NCBI GenBank assembly: GCA_003551665.1
Contig: PUNE01000062.1
Location: 36,369-100,368 of the forward strand
DNA from: Halobacteroidaceae bacterium
Lineage (GTDB): Bacteria > Bacillota > Halanaerobiia > B1SED10-174
Direction: 5' to 3'
Length of the DNA: 64,000 bases
Position numbers and translations under genes: made by a program. The notes under the pieces were generated by a model, which worked only from the letters and a program-made list of their open reading frames with translations, was not told where the DNA came from and made no database searches. Of this stretch, positions 26,956-35,936 are shown piece after piece. Numbering within the stretch: the stretch's first letter is position 1; every line of letters starts with the position of its first letter.

Positions 26956-27597
26956 TTGAAAGGATTTAAGATTCCGAAGACCACTGTTGAGCGGCTTCCC
27001 ATTTACTACCGGGCCCTTTTGGGCATGGAAAAACGAGAAATTGAAGTGATTTCCTCTCAGGACCTCGGACAGAGGATTGGAATTCCCTCCGCCCAGGTCC
27101 GAAAAGACCTTTCCTATTACGGGGAATTTGGCCGGCGGGGTGTCGGTTACGAGGTCCCAATTTTACGGCGGCATTTACAGAAAATTCTGGGTTTGGAAAA
27201 ACCCTGGCCCATGCTTATTGTGGGAGCAGGAAACCTGGGACGGGCCCTGATTAACTACCAGGGTTTTCTGCGACACGGGCTGGAGGTTAAAGCTGTTTTT
27301 GATAATGACCCCCGGGTAATTGGTACATATATCCATAACCTGAAAGTGGAAAATCTGGAAGAAATGGAAGAAAAAATCCAGCAAGAAGGAATAAAACTGG
27401 GGGTAATTGCCGTTCCTGCTGAGGCTGCCCAGGAGGTAGCGGACAGGATGGTTAATAGCGGTATTAAAGGAATATGGAACTTTTCACCCGAACATCTCCA
27501 TGTTCCCGAAGATGTTAATTTACGCAACGAGGACCTTTCTGTAAGCCTTATGGCCCTTGTTTATCACCTCAATTATTCCATTGAAAGGAGCGAATAA
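26956..27597 (+). CDS. rex: Redox-sensing transcriptional repressor Rex
   Basis: The 213-residue protein has an N-terminal winged helix (KTTVERLPIYYRALLGM, DLGQRIGIPSAQVRKDLSYYGEFGRRGVGYEV) and a Rossmann NAD(H) domain with VGAGNLGRALINY and GVIAVPAEAAQEVADRMV. Rex senses the NADH/NAD+ ratio and represses fermentation genes. The start is TTG 26956. hflX follows 6 bp later. Confidence 0.96.
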   Translation: MKGFKIPKTTVERLPIYYRALLGMEKREIEVISSQDLGQRIGIPSAQVRKDLSYYGEFGRRGVGYEVPILRRHLQKILGLEKPWPMLIVGAGNLGRALINYQGFLRHGLEVKAVFDNDPRVIGTYIHNLKVENLEEMEEKIQQEGIKLGVIAVPAEAAQEVADRMVNSGIKGIWNFSPEHLHVPEDVNLRNEDLSVSLMALVYHLNYSIERSE

Positions 27598-27603
27598 ACG
27601 GGT

Positions 27604-29301
27604 TTGAAGGGGAAAAAGGGATTAAAAGGATATCAGCTCTTCAGCGAAGGCAAGATCCAGTTGCCGGTTCTTGAACAGATATGGAATGAAGTCTCTCCCG
27701 CCGAAGAAAGCGGGCTCCTTGTAGACCGAAAGGGCCGGGTGAGGGAGGAAATTAAAAACGAAAACTCTACGGGTACTGAATGGAAAACTGAAAGCCCCTT
27801 CTCCCGAAAAGGGATTGTTATCCTGTCCAGGGAAGCAAGCAGCCTGGCCGAAGTTGAAGAAAGATTTATTGGTGAATTTCAACCTGCCTGGGTTTTGCTG
27901 GTCACTGCCCGGGAACAGGGTTTTGTTTTTTACGGGATCCAGCAGGTGGAGAAAAAAGGATTATTGGAAAGGATTACCTGGGGCCCTGGAGACAGGGACG
28001 ATGTGGATTCCCGGGACCTATTTGAGGAGATGGAACGTTCCTGGAGGGTTTTGCGGGAGTCCTGGATGGGAAAAACCCGTGAAAGGGTAATGACGGTGGG
28101 CATTACTTCTGGAGAGAAGGAGAGCGACCTGCAGGAAATGGCTCTCCTGGTAGAAACCGCCGGGGGCCAGGTAATTGAGGAGATTGAGCAAAAAAGGGAC
28201 AGGCCCGACCCTGCCTATTACATTGGCAGAGGTAAGGTTACCGAACTGTCCAGGGAAGCCCAGCGCCAGGGAATTTCCCTGGTTATCTTCGATGTTGAAC
28301 TGACTCCCGCCCAGCAGCACAATCTCCAGGAGTCGGTTCAAACCAGGGTGATTGACCGCAGTCAGCTGATACTGGATATTTTTGCCCGCCATGCTCATAC
28401 CAGGGAAGGTCAGATCCAGGTTGAGCTGGCCCAGCTAAACTATCTTCTACCTCGCCTTGTGGGAAGGGGGCAGGAACTTTCCCGGCTTGCAGGTGGAATT
28501 GGAACCCGGGGTCCCGGGGAAACCAAGCTGGAAGTTGACCGCCGCCGCATTAGAGACCGAATAGCAGAGCTGAAGAAAGAACTGGAGCAAATAAAAAAGC
28601 AGCGCCACCTTTTGCAAAAGGGACGCCGCCTTCCTTTTGTGGCTATGGTGGGCTACACCAACGCAGGCAAGTCAACCCTTTTAAACAGGTTAACGGGGTC
28701 GGAAGTGAAAACCGCGGACCAGCTATTTGCCACTCTTGATCCTACAATCCGCGGCTGCCGCTTACCTGATGGGCGAGAGGTGCTGTTTACGGATACAGTG
28801 GGGTTCATAAAAAACATTCCCCACCACCTTATCGCGGCATTCAGAGCAACCCTGGAAGGAGTGGAGCAGGCAGATGCTCTGCTCATGGTAGTAGATTCCT
28901 GTCATCCCCGCTTTTCCGAGCAGATAGAAACAGTTCTGGAGGTGCTTGAAGAACTTGAAGTTCTTGATAAACCCATGTTGACTGTCTTCAACAAAATGGA
29001 CCTGTTTCCCGATCCAGAGGAACTGGAGAACCTGGTGAAAAGATATGAACCTTCAGTCGCGGTTTCGGCGAGAACAGGAGAGAATGTAAGAGCTCTGCTC
29101 CAATGCCTGGGGGAGGTGCTGGGGAAGGGAATGGAAACCAGAGAACTGTTAATTCCCTATTCCCAGGCGGGAATAATTGATGTTCTGCACCGCCAGGCCC
29201 AGGTGTTGCAGGAGGAGTACGAAGACGAAGGTATCAGGCTGCGGGTAAACATCGGAGAGGAACTTTACAGGGAAATAAAAGGTCAGCTTGATTTCTCGTA
29301 A
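27604..29301 (+). CDS. hflX: GTPase HflX, long form
   Basis: The 565-residue protein has HflX domain features: MTVGITSGEKESDLQEMALLVETAGG near residue 163, a DPAYYIGRGKV motif, RVIDRSQLILDIFARHAHTREGQIQVELAQL, GPGETKLEVDRRRI, then the G domain with VGYTNAGKSTLLN, FTDTVGFIKNIPHHL and NKMD. HflX splits stalled ribosomes. It has about 160 extra N-terminal residues relative to the usual 410-430, a variant also known from other clostridia. The start TTG 27604 is weak, with AAAGGAG about 15 bases upstream. It is likely co-transcribed with rex. Confidence 0.93.
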   Translation: MKGKKGLKGYQLFSEGKIQLPVLEQIWNEVSPAEESGLLVDRKGRVREEIKNENSTGTEWKTESPFSRKGIVILSREASSLAEVEERFIGEFQPAWVLLVTAREQGFVFYGIQQVEKKGLLERITWGPGDRDDVDSRDLFEEMERSWRVLRESWMGKTRERVMTVGITSGEKESDLQEMALLVETAGGQVIEEIEQKRDRPDPAYYIGRGKVTELSREAQRQGISLVIFDVELTPAQQHNLQESVQTRVIDRSQLILDIFARHAHTREGQIQVELAQLNYLLPRLVGRGQELSRLAGGIGTRGPGETKLEVDRRRIRDRIAELKKELEQIKKQRHLLQKGRRLPFVAMVGYTNAGKSTLLNRLTGSEVKTADQLFATLDPTIRGCRLPDGREVLFTDTVGFIKNIPHHLIAAFRATLEGVEQADALLMVVDSCHPRFSEQIETVLEVLEELEVLDKPMLTVFNKMDLFPDPEELENLVKRYEPSVAVSARTGENVRALLQCLGEVLGKGMETRELLIPYSQAGIIDVLHRQAQVLQEEYEDEGIRLRVNIGEELYREIKGQLDFS

Positions 29302-30059
29302 AAAGAACCGTTTATCTTTTTCAGGCCGAAAACTTCCGGTTCAAAGATAAATTCAGTGTTACCCAGAAAGAGGATTCCTCCAGGCTTCAGGGATCTGGTG
29401 AATCGCTGGGTCAAGCGGTCTTTTCCATCTTTAGTCAAATAGATAAAAAAATTGCGGCAGATTATCAGATTCCAGCCGGTTTGGAATTTTTCCTTGAGCA
29501 GGTCCTGGTGTTCAAAACGGACCTGCTTTTTTATTTTTTCATCCAGCATAAAACGTTCATTCCCCACGGGGCGGAAATATTTTTTTTCCAGCTCGGTGTC
29601 TACCCGCAGCAGGGACTGGTAGGAATATTCCCCTTTTTTTGCTGCCTCCAGGATATAGAGATCTATGTCTGTGGCCAGGATCTCATAGCGATCGGGCTTG
29701 ATACCCATTTCGTTAATCAGAATTGCGACAGAGTAGGGCTCGGACCCATTGGAGCAGGCTGCACTCCAGATTTTGACCACCTGGTTTTCCTGGAAAAGAC
29801 GGGGCAGAACAACCTTATCGAGAAACCGGAAGGAAGTGGGGTTGCGGAAAAATTCCGAGGTATTGATGGTGAAATGCTGGAGAAAGGATTCCTTGAAGGA
29901 GGGATCCTCCTGAAGTCGCTGCAGGCAATCCTCAAGGTCTTCTACCTGGTGGCGGCGCATGAGGCTGAAAACCCGGCGCTCCACCCGGTTTAACTTATAA
30001 GCGTCAAGGCGCAGGTCAAGTTCCTTGGAAACCAGGTCTTTAAATTCGGAAAAAATCAT
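29283..30059 (-). CDS. cheR: CheR-type protein-glutamate O-methyltransferase
   Basis: The 258-residue protein has the CheR N-terminal helical domain and an AdoMet-binding domain with IWSAACSNGSEPYSVAILI, an ILATDIDLYIL motif and LIICRNFFIYLTK. It methylates receptor glutamates using S-adenosylmethionine. It overlaps cheB by 4 bp (ATGA). No receptor, cheA or cheW is nearby, so it may serve a distant chemosensory array. Its 3' end converges on and overlaps hflX by 19 bp. Confidence 0.9.
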   Translation of the reverse strand: MIFSEFKDLVSKELDLRLDAYKLNRVERRVFSLMRRHQVEDLEDCLQRLQEDPSFKESFLQHFTINTSEFFRNPTSFRFLDKVVLPRLFQENQVVKIWSAACSNGSEPYSVAILINEMGIKPDRYEILATDIDLYILEAAKKGEYSYQSLLRVDTELEKKYFRPVGNERFMLDEKIKKQVRFEHQDLLKEKFQTGWNLIICRNFFIYLTKDGKDRLTQRFTRSLKPGGILFLGNTEFIFEPEVFGLKKINGSFYEKSS

Positions 30060-31117
30060 CTGTTCTCCACCTCTTCCCGGAAATTAAGCATGTTATCCAA
30101 AAAAGGAATTATTTTTTCCAGAGGTAAAACCAGGTCAGCAGCCCCGGCATTGATTGCCGACCGGGGCATGCCAAAAACAGTTGAAGTGCTTTCGTCCTGG
30201 ACCAGGGTCCTGCCCCCGCTTTTTTTAACCTGGGAAAGCCCATTGCTCCCGTCCCGGCCCATACCTGTCAGGACAACACCAACAAGGTTTTCCTGAAAAA
30301 GTGGAGCAGCTGAGAGAAAGGTAAAGTCTGCTGCCGGCCGGACTCCCCACAGGGGATTTTTCCGGTTTAATTCAATTTTATAGCGTTTGCTGATGGTCAG
30401 GTGATGGTCACCTGGAGCGACAAGGGCCTGGCCAGGGCGGAGAATATCTCCTTCCACAGCCTCCCGAATGGGAATCTGTGCTTCTCGGTTCAGCCTTTTG
30501 GCCAGTGGACCGGTAAAGGCGGCAGGCATATGCTGGACAATAATAATTGCGGCGGGAATATCTGGTGGAACCTGGGGCAGGATTGCCTGCAGGGCCCGGG
30601 GCCCTCCTGAAGAAGTGGCAATAACAACCAGTTTCAGGCCGTGGGTGAAGGGTTTCCAGTGCACCGGTTTATCAGGAGTTTCCCTGACTTCAGAGGACTT
30701 ATCTTCTCGGGGAATGGCTCCAGCGGCCCCTCTGACTTTTCGCAAAAACTCCTCCCGGACCCGGTATAGCTCCAGTGGGCCTTTCCCTTCAGGTTTTGCC
30801 AGGAAATCTACGGCTCCAATTTCCAGGGCATCAAGAGTAACCTGAGCCCCTTCTCTGGTATGACTGGAAATCATAATAACGGGGAGGGGGTTTTGATCCA
30901 TGATTTTCCGCAGGGCTGAAAGTCCGTCCAGAAAAGGCATCTCATAGTCGAGAGTCACCACATCCGGTTGGAACCGGGGAATTAATTCTACAGCTTCTCT
31001 TCCGTTTTTGGCTCCTGCTACCAGTTCCATCTGGGGATCGCTGGCAATAAAATCAGCAAGGATATGGCGAATAAAGGGTGAATCATCGGCAATTAAAACC
31101 TTAATTTTTTTCTCCAT
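30056..31117 (-). CDS. cheB: CheB protein-glutamate methylesterase
   Basis: The 353-residue protein has a receiver domain (phosphoacceptor Asp57 in VVTLDYEMP, DD at 11-12, K in AKPEGKG) and a C-terminal methylesterase with VVIATSSGGPRALQAIL, IIVQHMPAAFTGPLAKRL and GMGRDGSNGLSQV. It removes methyl groups from chemoreceptors once phosphorylated by CheA. The start ATG 31117 follows AGGAGG. It pairs with cheR in a two-gene unit. Confidence 0.93.
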   Translation of the reverse strand: MEKKIKVLIADDSPFIRHILADFIASDPQMELVAGAKNGREAVELIPRFQPDVVTLDYEMPFLDGLSALRKIMDQNPLPVIMISSHTREGAQVTLDALEIGAVDFLAKPEGKGPLELYRVREEFLRKVRGAAGAIPREDKSSEVRETPDKPVHWKPFTHGLKLVVIATSSGGPRALQAILPQVPPDIPAAIIIVQHMPAAFTGPLAKRLNREAQIPIREAVEGDILRPGQALVAPGDHHLTISKRYKIELNRKNPLWGVRPAADFTFLSAAPLFQENLVGVVLTGMGRDGSNGLSQVKKSGGRTLVQDESTSTVFGMPRSAINAGAADLVLPLEKIIPFLDNMLNFREEVENR

Positions 31118-31213
31118 CGCATGGCTGTCCTCCTAAATTGGGATTAATTAAACCCCCTTGGGGAAGGAAAATGGTTAAAGGGAAGGGAATTCTATTATTG
31201 GAGGTGAAGAAAT

Positions 31214-31999
31214 TTGTCATTAACAGTTTGTCCGCTTGCCAGTGGGAGCAGCGGCAATGCTATTTACATAGGTGATACCCAAAACAAAATATTAATTGAT
31301 TGTGGTCTGAGTGGAAAAAAAACGGAGGAACTGCTTCGTTCCCGGGGAACAAGCTGTGCTGAACTGGATGGGGTTATCTTAACCCATGAACATAGCGACC
31401 ACATTCGGGGAGCGGGTGTTCTTGCCAGGCGCTGGAAGCTTCCCCTTTTTACCCGCCCGGGTACCTGGGGGGCAGGTGGACAGATTCTTGATTCCATTCC
31501 TTCAAAACAGCAAAAACTTTTGCTTTCCGGGCTTACTTTCGGGAAGATTGAGATTGATTATTTCCCTCTTTCCCACGATGCCATGGAGCCCGTCGGGCTG
31601 GTTATTCGGTGGGGGAAAAGGCAGATTTCTCTGGTAACCGATCTCGGGGAAATAACGCCGGAAGTGGAGGAAAAAATTCACGGCTCCGATATTTTTATTG
31701 TTGAGGCCAATCACGACCCGGATATGCTTGCTTCAGGGCCCTATCCCTACTTCTTAAAAAAGAGGGTTAGCGGACCTCAGGGCCATCTTTCCAACGACGA
31801 CTGTGGCCTGCTTTTAAGCCGGGCCCTTAATGAAAAACCTGCCCGGGTATATCTGGCTCACCTGAGCGAGGAAAATAATGATCCCCAGGTTGCCCGCCTG
31901 ACTGTGGAAAATTTTCTCAGGAGCAGGGGCCGGGATTCCGGCCTGGAAATAGAGATTGCCAAGAGATATTGCGCCAGTCTGCCAATTAAGTTATTATAA
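31214..31999 (+). CDS. walJ: Metallo-beta-lactamase-fold exonuclease-like protein WalJ (YycJ)
   Basis: The 261-residue protein begins SLTVCPLASGSSGNAIYIG and has the MBL motif LTHEHSDHIRG, a later LSHDAMEPVG and VEANHD. This matches YycJ/WalJ, which in Bacillus sits in the wal operon. Relatives have nuclease activity linked to cell division and repair. The start is TTG 31214 behind GGAGGTGAAG. walR and walK are not upstream here; cheB lies there in opposite orientation. It heads the set walJ-htrA-rlmH. Confidence 0.9.
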   Translation: MSLTVCPLASGSSGNAIYIGDTQNKILIDCGLSGKKTEELLRSRGTSCAELDGVILTHEHSDHIRGAGVLARRWKLPLFTRPGTWGAGGQILDSIPSKQQKLLLSGLTFGKIEIDYFPLSHDAMEPVGLVIRWGKRQISLVTDLGEITPEVEEKIHGSDIFIVEANHDPDMLASGPYPYFLKKRVSGPQGHLSNDDCGLLLSRALNEKPARVYLAHLSEENNDPQVARLTVENFLRSRGRDSGLEIEIAKRYCASLPIKLL

Positions 32000-32017
32000 T
32001 AAAGAGGGGGTGAAGAA

Positions 32018-33172
32018 ATGGGACGCAATAAACCAGTCCTGGCTTTTTTCATAATTTTGATTGTCTTTCTCCTGGTGGGAGGAGGCCTTGGGGCTTTTGT
32101 CTTGCCTGAACTGGTTCCCGTTAACACTGCAGCCGAATTAAACGAAAACGATAATACAGAAGTTGAAGAAAGGGATATTGAATTAAACGAGGAAAATCAG
32201 GAACTCACAGCCCGACATCCCGCCCTGGAAAATGACCTGGTCGGTGTGGTTGAGCAGGTGGGGCCGGCTATAGTCCAGATTACAACAATTCGGGAGACCG
32301 TGGGCTATGATTTCTTTATGCGCCAGTTCCGCCAGGAGGTTCCCGGGGAAGGCTCGGGAGTAGTATTTGATTCCGAAGGCTATATCCTGACCAACAACCA
32401 TGTTGTGGAAAATGCCCAGACAATTTCCGTAATTTTCCCGGGCAAAGAGGAAAAAGAATTTACGGGGGAAGTAATCGGGACAGATTCAGTAACCGACCTG
32501 GCAGTAATTAAAATTGATTGCGAGGACGACGTTCCTGTAGCCGAGCTGGGTGATTCAGACAAACTAAAAGTTGGTGAAGTGGCTATAGCTATCGGGAACC
32601 CCTACGGGCTATCCAATTCGGTTACTGTTGGCGTAATAAGTGCCCTTGGTCGGAGCATTCCCCTGCAGGAAGGGACCGAATTGACCAATATTATTCAAAC
32701 GGATGCAGCAATTAATCCTGGAAACAGTGGTGGAGGACTGATCAATGGACGGGGCGAGGTAATTGGGATCAATACAGCTATTATTCGAGATGCCCAGGGA
32801 ATCGGATTTGCGATACCGATAAATGACGCCCGCAAGATTGCTGAAGAATTGATTGAAAAAGGATACATTGAACGACCCTGGATGGGAATTATCGGTGGAA
32901 CTGTAACCGGGACAATCGCAGCCGAATACGACCTGCCAATTGAAAAAGGTGTATTTGTCATGGACGTTATGCCCGACAGCCCGGCTGACCGCGCTGGTTT
33001 AATGACAGAGGACATAATCTATGAGGTTAACGGAGAACCAATCAACACCATGAACGACCTGATCCGTGATATCCAGAATCGTGAGGTTGGAGAAACCCTG
33101 GAAATTTCCATCTACCGCGACCAGGAAGAAATGACAATTGAAGTGGAATTGGAAGCCAGGCCGCAGGATTAA
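32018..33172 (+). CDS. htrA: HtrA/DegP-type membrane-anchored serine protease with PDZ domain
   Basis: The 384-residue protein has one N-terminal transmembrane anchor (residues 8-29), an acidic linker (40-62), a trypsin-like domain with triad His128 (LTNNHVV), Asp160 (VTDLAVIKI) and Ser237 (NPGNSGGG), and a C-terminal PDZ domain (about 285-375). It degrades misfolded proteins outside the membrane. In Bacillus the gene follows walJ and precedes rlmH, as here. ATG 32018 follows AGAGGGGGTGAAG. Confidence 0.95.
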   Translation: MGRNKPVLAFFIILIVFLLVGGGLGAFVLPELVPVNTAAELNENDNTEVEERDIELNEENQELTARHPALENDLVGVVEQVGPAIVQITTIRETVGYDFFMRQFRQEVPGEGSGVVFDSEGYILTNNHVVENAQTISVIFPGKEEKEFTGEVIGTDSVTDLAVIKIDCEDDVPVAELGDSDKLKVGEVAIAIGNPYGLSNSVTVGVISALGRSIPLQEGTELTNIIQTDAAINPGNSGGGLINGRGEVIGINTAIIRDAQGIGFAIPINDARKIAEELIEKGYIERPWMGIIGGTVTGTIAAEYDLPIEKGVFVMDVMPDSPADRAGLMTEDIIYEVNGEPINTMNDLIRDIQNREVGETLEISIYRDQEEMTIEVELEARPQD

Positions 33173-33175
33173 ACA

Positions 33176-33661
33176 GTGTTACGGGTTAGGATTTTAACTG
33201 TAGGTCGGGTCAAGGAAGACTACCTCAAAGACGGGATTGAACAGTTTCGGGCCCGATTAAAACCTTACTGCCGACTGGAAGAGGTGGAGGTTGAACCTGC
33301 CTCTTCAGTTCCCCGGCGACCGGGTCCTGCAGATATTGAGAGGGCTAAAGGCCTGGAGGAAGAAAAACTCCTTCAGGCTCTTGATCCTTCTTTTTATAAC
33401 ATTGTTCTGGACGAAAGAGGAAAAGTGATTACCTCCAGTGGACTGGCCAGGTCTCTAACCCGATTACAGTCCCGGGGCAACAGCAGGATCTGTTTTATTA
33501 TTGGCGGCCCCTTTGGTCTGGGAGAAAAGATCAAGGGAAAGAGTGACTATCTCCTTGCCCTTTCCCGGCTCACCTTTACCCACGAGATGATCAGGCTGAT
33601 TCTGATGGAGCAGGTATACCGGGCTTTAAAAATCATGAATTCGGAACCTTACCATTACTAA
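33176..33661 (+). CDS. rlmH: 23S rRNA (pseudouridine-1915-N3) methyltransferase
   Basis: The 161-residue protein is an SPOUT methyltransferase. It starts LRVRILTVGRVKEDYLKDGI and contains LDERGKVITSSGLA, FIIGGPFGLGEKIK and the final LTFTHEMIRLILMEQVYRALKIM-type helix with PYHY. It methylates pseudouridine 1915 in 23S rRNA. The start GTG 33176 has only a weak ribosome site, three bases after the htrA stop, so coupling is likely. The length matches the family (159). Confidence 0.95.
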   Translation: MLRVRILTVGRVKEDYLKDGIEQFRARLKPYCRLEEVEVEPASSVPRRPGPADIERAKGLEEEKLLQALDPSFYNIVLDERGKVITSSGLARSLTRLQSRGNSRICFIIGGPFGLGEKIKGKSDYLLALSRLTFTHEMIRLILMEQVYRALKIMNSEPYHY

Positions 33662-33692
33662 AGGAGTTCTCCCCCGGAGGCTCCTTTTTTAT
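33660..33692 (+). terminator. Terminator after rlmH
   Basis: AAAGGAG (33660-33666) pairs with CTCCTTT (33681-33687), with an inner CTCC/GGAG pairing, and a T-run follows. Confidence 0.8.
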
Positions 33693-33799
33693 TTCTAAAA
33701 GGATTAACGGTTGATAAAGACATTTTATTAAGAGGAAAAAAGGAAAAATGGCAGAATAACAAGGATATGAAATAAGCTAATAAAATGGAGTGGTTGTTA

Positions 33800-34969
33800 A
33801 TGCGCAGAGTTCCTGTATGGGCCTTAAAACCAGGAATGATAGTGGAAAAACCGGTTTATGACCTGAAAGGACGGCTCCTTCTTAATCGGGGACTGGAATT
33901 AAAAAAGGACTACATCCACCACCTGAAGAGAATGGATATTCCCTTTATTTACATTCAGGACGACTTCATCCCGGATGTGAGAGTTGAAGATGTTATCCTC
34001 GATGAGACCAGGGCCAGGGCAGTGAATGCAGTTCGAACCATCCTGGAAGAGGCTCAACGCCAGCCCCCCGGTTCGGGACTTGGCCTGGTTTTGGAGCAGA
34101 AAAAGTTTGGGGAAATCGTGGACGATATAGTTGACCAGTTGCTTGATAATCCCGAACTCATGGTTAACATGGCCGATATCCGCAGCAGTGATACCTACAC
34201 TTTTGCCCATTCGGTTAATGTGGCGGTACTGGCCCTGACTGGAGCAATAGCCAGGGGTGGGTTCAATCGCAGGCAGTTAAAGCAGATCGGTAGTGGTTCC
34301 CTGCTGCACGACCTGGGCAAGATAAAGGTTCCCCTGGAAATCTTAAACAAAAAAGGGCCCCTGACCCGGGAAGAGTTTGCCAGGGTCCAAGAACATCCCG
34401 AAGAAGGTTATAGCATGGTTTCCCGCCAGGGGATTCTGGATGGGCCCTCAGCGGAAATAATTCTGCAGCACCACGAACGCAATGATGGAAATGGCTATCC
34501 CCACAACCGAACAGAAGAAGAAATCAACCCCCTGGCGAAAATGGTTGCTATTGCCGATGTGTACGATGCTCTAACCTCTGACCGACCCTACCGAAAAGGT
34601 TTTCCTCCCCATCGGGCCCTGGAAATTATGGAAACCATGGGGGACATATTTGATCCCGATATGCTACAGGCTTTGTTAAACCATATTGCTGCCTACCCGG
34701 TAGGAACATTTGTCGAACTCAGCAGTGGAGAGGCGGGGATAGTGGTGAAAAACTGGGTCGGTTTACCCAGACATCCCCGGGTGAGGGTGTTTTTCGTCGG
34801 AGAAGAAATGACCAGGGTAGAACCTTTTGAGATAGACCTGAAGGGACAGGAAAACAGGCTTGTGGATAGAGTTTTACCGGAAGAAGAAATAATCAAACTA
34901 ATACCCGAAGTATTCCCCCTGAGCAGGGGGGGAGGGGGAGAGAAATGGATGCAGGAAAAAAGAAAATGA
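33800..34969 (+). CDS. HD-GYP domain protein, putative c-di-GMP phosphodiesterase
   Basis: This protein of about 389 residues has an N-terminal region (about 1-75) of the type often preceding HD-GYP domains, then an HD-GYP domain with SGSLLHDLGKIKVP and ILQHHERNDGNGYP. A C-terminal beta-rich extension follows the domain. HD-GYP proteins hydrolyse c-di-GMP; the HHExxDGxGYP motif is intact. I prefer ATG 33800 with GGAG nine bases upstream over ATG 33785, which has no ribosome site. A GGDEF protein occurs at 48181-49395, so both sides of c-di-GMP turnover are in the window. Confidence 0.88.
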   Translation: MRRVPVWALKPGMIVEKPVYDLKGRLLLNRGLELKKDYIHHLKRMDIPFIYIQDDFIPDVRVEDVILDETRARAVNAVRTILEEAQRQPPGSGLGLVLEQKKFGEIVDDIVDQLLDNPELMVNMADIRSSDTYTFAHSVNVAVLALTGAIARGGFNRRQLKQIGSGSLLHDLGKIKVPLEILNKKGPLTREEFARVQEHPEEGYSMVSRQGILDGPSAEIILQHHERNDGNGYPHNRTEEEINPLAKMVAIADVYDALTSDRPYRKGFPPHRALEIMETMGDIFDPDMLQALLNHIAAYPVGTFVELSSGEAGIVVKNWVGLPRHPRVRVFFVGEEMTRVEPFEIDLKGQENRLVDRVLPEEEIIKLIPEVFPLSRGGGGEKWMQEKRK

Positions 34970-34985
34970 TTTTTGGGAGGCTAAA

Positions 34986-35900
34986 ATGACAAAAAGTTTA
35001 AGTTATCTGGATCTGACCATGGAAGAAATGGATGGATTGGACAGGGATCGAACCATTTTTATTATGGTTTTGAGTCCAATTGAAGCTCATGGGCCCCACC
35101 TGCCCCTGGGTACCGATCTCCTACTTGCACAGGAAATTCAGCAGCAGTACATTGAAATCATTGAGGAAGATTTTCCATCTTACCAGGCAGTTGTTTTACC
35201 TCCCATGCCCCTGGGAGCAGATGCTCTGCCCCGACCGGGAACCCTGGGTATTGGCGCCCCCCTCCTCACAAAGCTCCTGGAATCTTTTGGGAAAGACCTG
35301 TCTGCCATGGGTTTTAAGTTTTTGTTCCTTGCAGACAACCATGGAGGACCCCGGCACCTTCTGGCCTGTGAAAGAGCTGCCCGCCGACTTTATAAAAAAT
35401 TTGGTTTTTACCTTCTCAATCCCTTTGCCCGAGAATTCAGCCTGATGATGGCCGGAGATGGGGAGTTTCTGCAGGGAAGCGGCCTGGGAAAAGGGAAATG
35501 TGGAGATATTGAAGACCTGCATGCAGGTACCAATGAAACCTCTTTGCTTCTGGCAACCCAGGAGAAACAGGTCCGGGACACCTTTAAAGAATTACCAGAA
35601 AACCCGGCTCCAGAGCCCGGAAAGATTTTTGTTTTTCTATCCAGTTTATTCAGGATATTTAGAAAAGAAAAGCTGGCCCGAGAGATTAAATCCCTGGGGC
35701 GAATTGCTGCCTGGGCAGGAGATGAAGAGATCCCTGCCTACATTGGTTCACCTGCTGGGGCTACCCCCAAGGCAGGTAAAGCAATGCTTGATTGCCGCCG
35801 CAGGGTGGCCCGGGAGGTTTTTTCCAGAGCTCTGGAAGGAGACGAGGTAAAACTTCGGCCTCCTCTCTGGCCCCTGCATATCCTTGCCCGTTTACCGTAG
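34986..35900 (+). CDS. Creatininase superfamily amidohydrolase
   Basis: The 304-residue protein has the creatininase-family metal motifs: SPIEAHGPHLPLGTD (E and H and D ligands) near residue 36, LADNHGGPRHLLACE near 116 and DLHAGTNETSLLLA near 178. Members hydrolyse cyclic amides such as creatinine or the side chain in mycofactocin and riboflavin pathways. No partner here points to a substrate. ATG 34986 follows TTGGGAGG. It is followed 36 bp later by a 2-hydroxyacid dehydrogenase. Confidence 0.8.
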   Translation: MTKSLSYLDLTMEEMDGLDRDRTIFIMVLSPIEAHGPHLPLGTDLLLAQEIQQQYIEIIEEDFPSYQAVVLPPMPLGADALPRPGTLGIGAPLLTKLLESFGKDLSAMGFKFLFLADNHGGPRHLLACERAARRLYKKFGFYLLNPFAREFSLMMAGDGEFLQGSGLGKGKCGDIEDLHAGTNETSLLLATQEKQVRDTFKELPENPAPEPGKIFVFLSSLFRIFRKEKLAREIKSLGRIAAWAGDEEIPAYIGSPAGATPKAGKAMLDCRRRVAREVFSRALEGDEVKLRPPLWPLHILARLP

Positions 35901-35936
35901 AGTTTGACCCAAAAAAGAATCTGGAGGGTATGAAAG

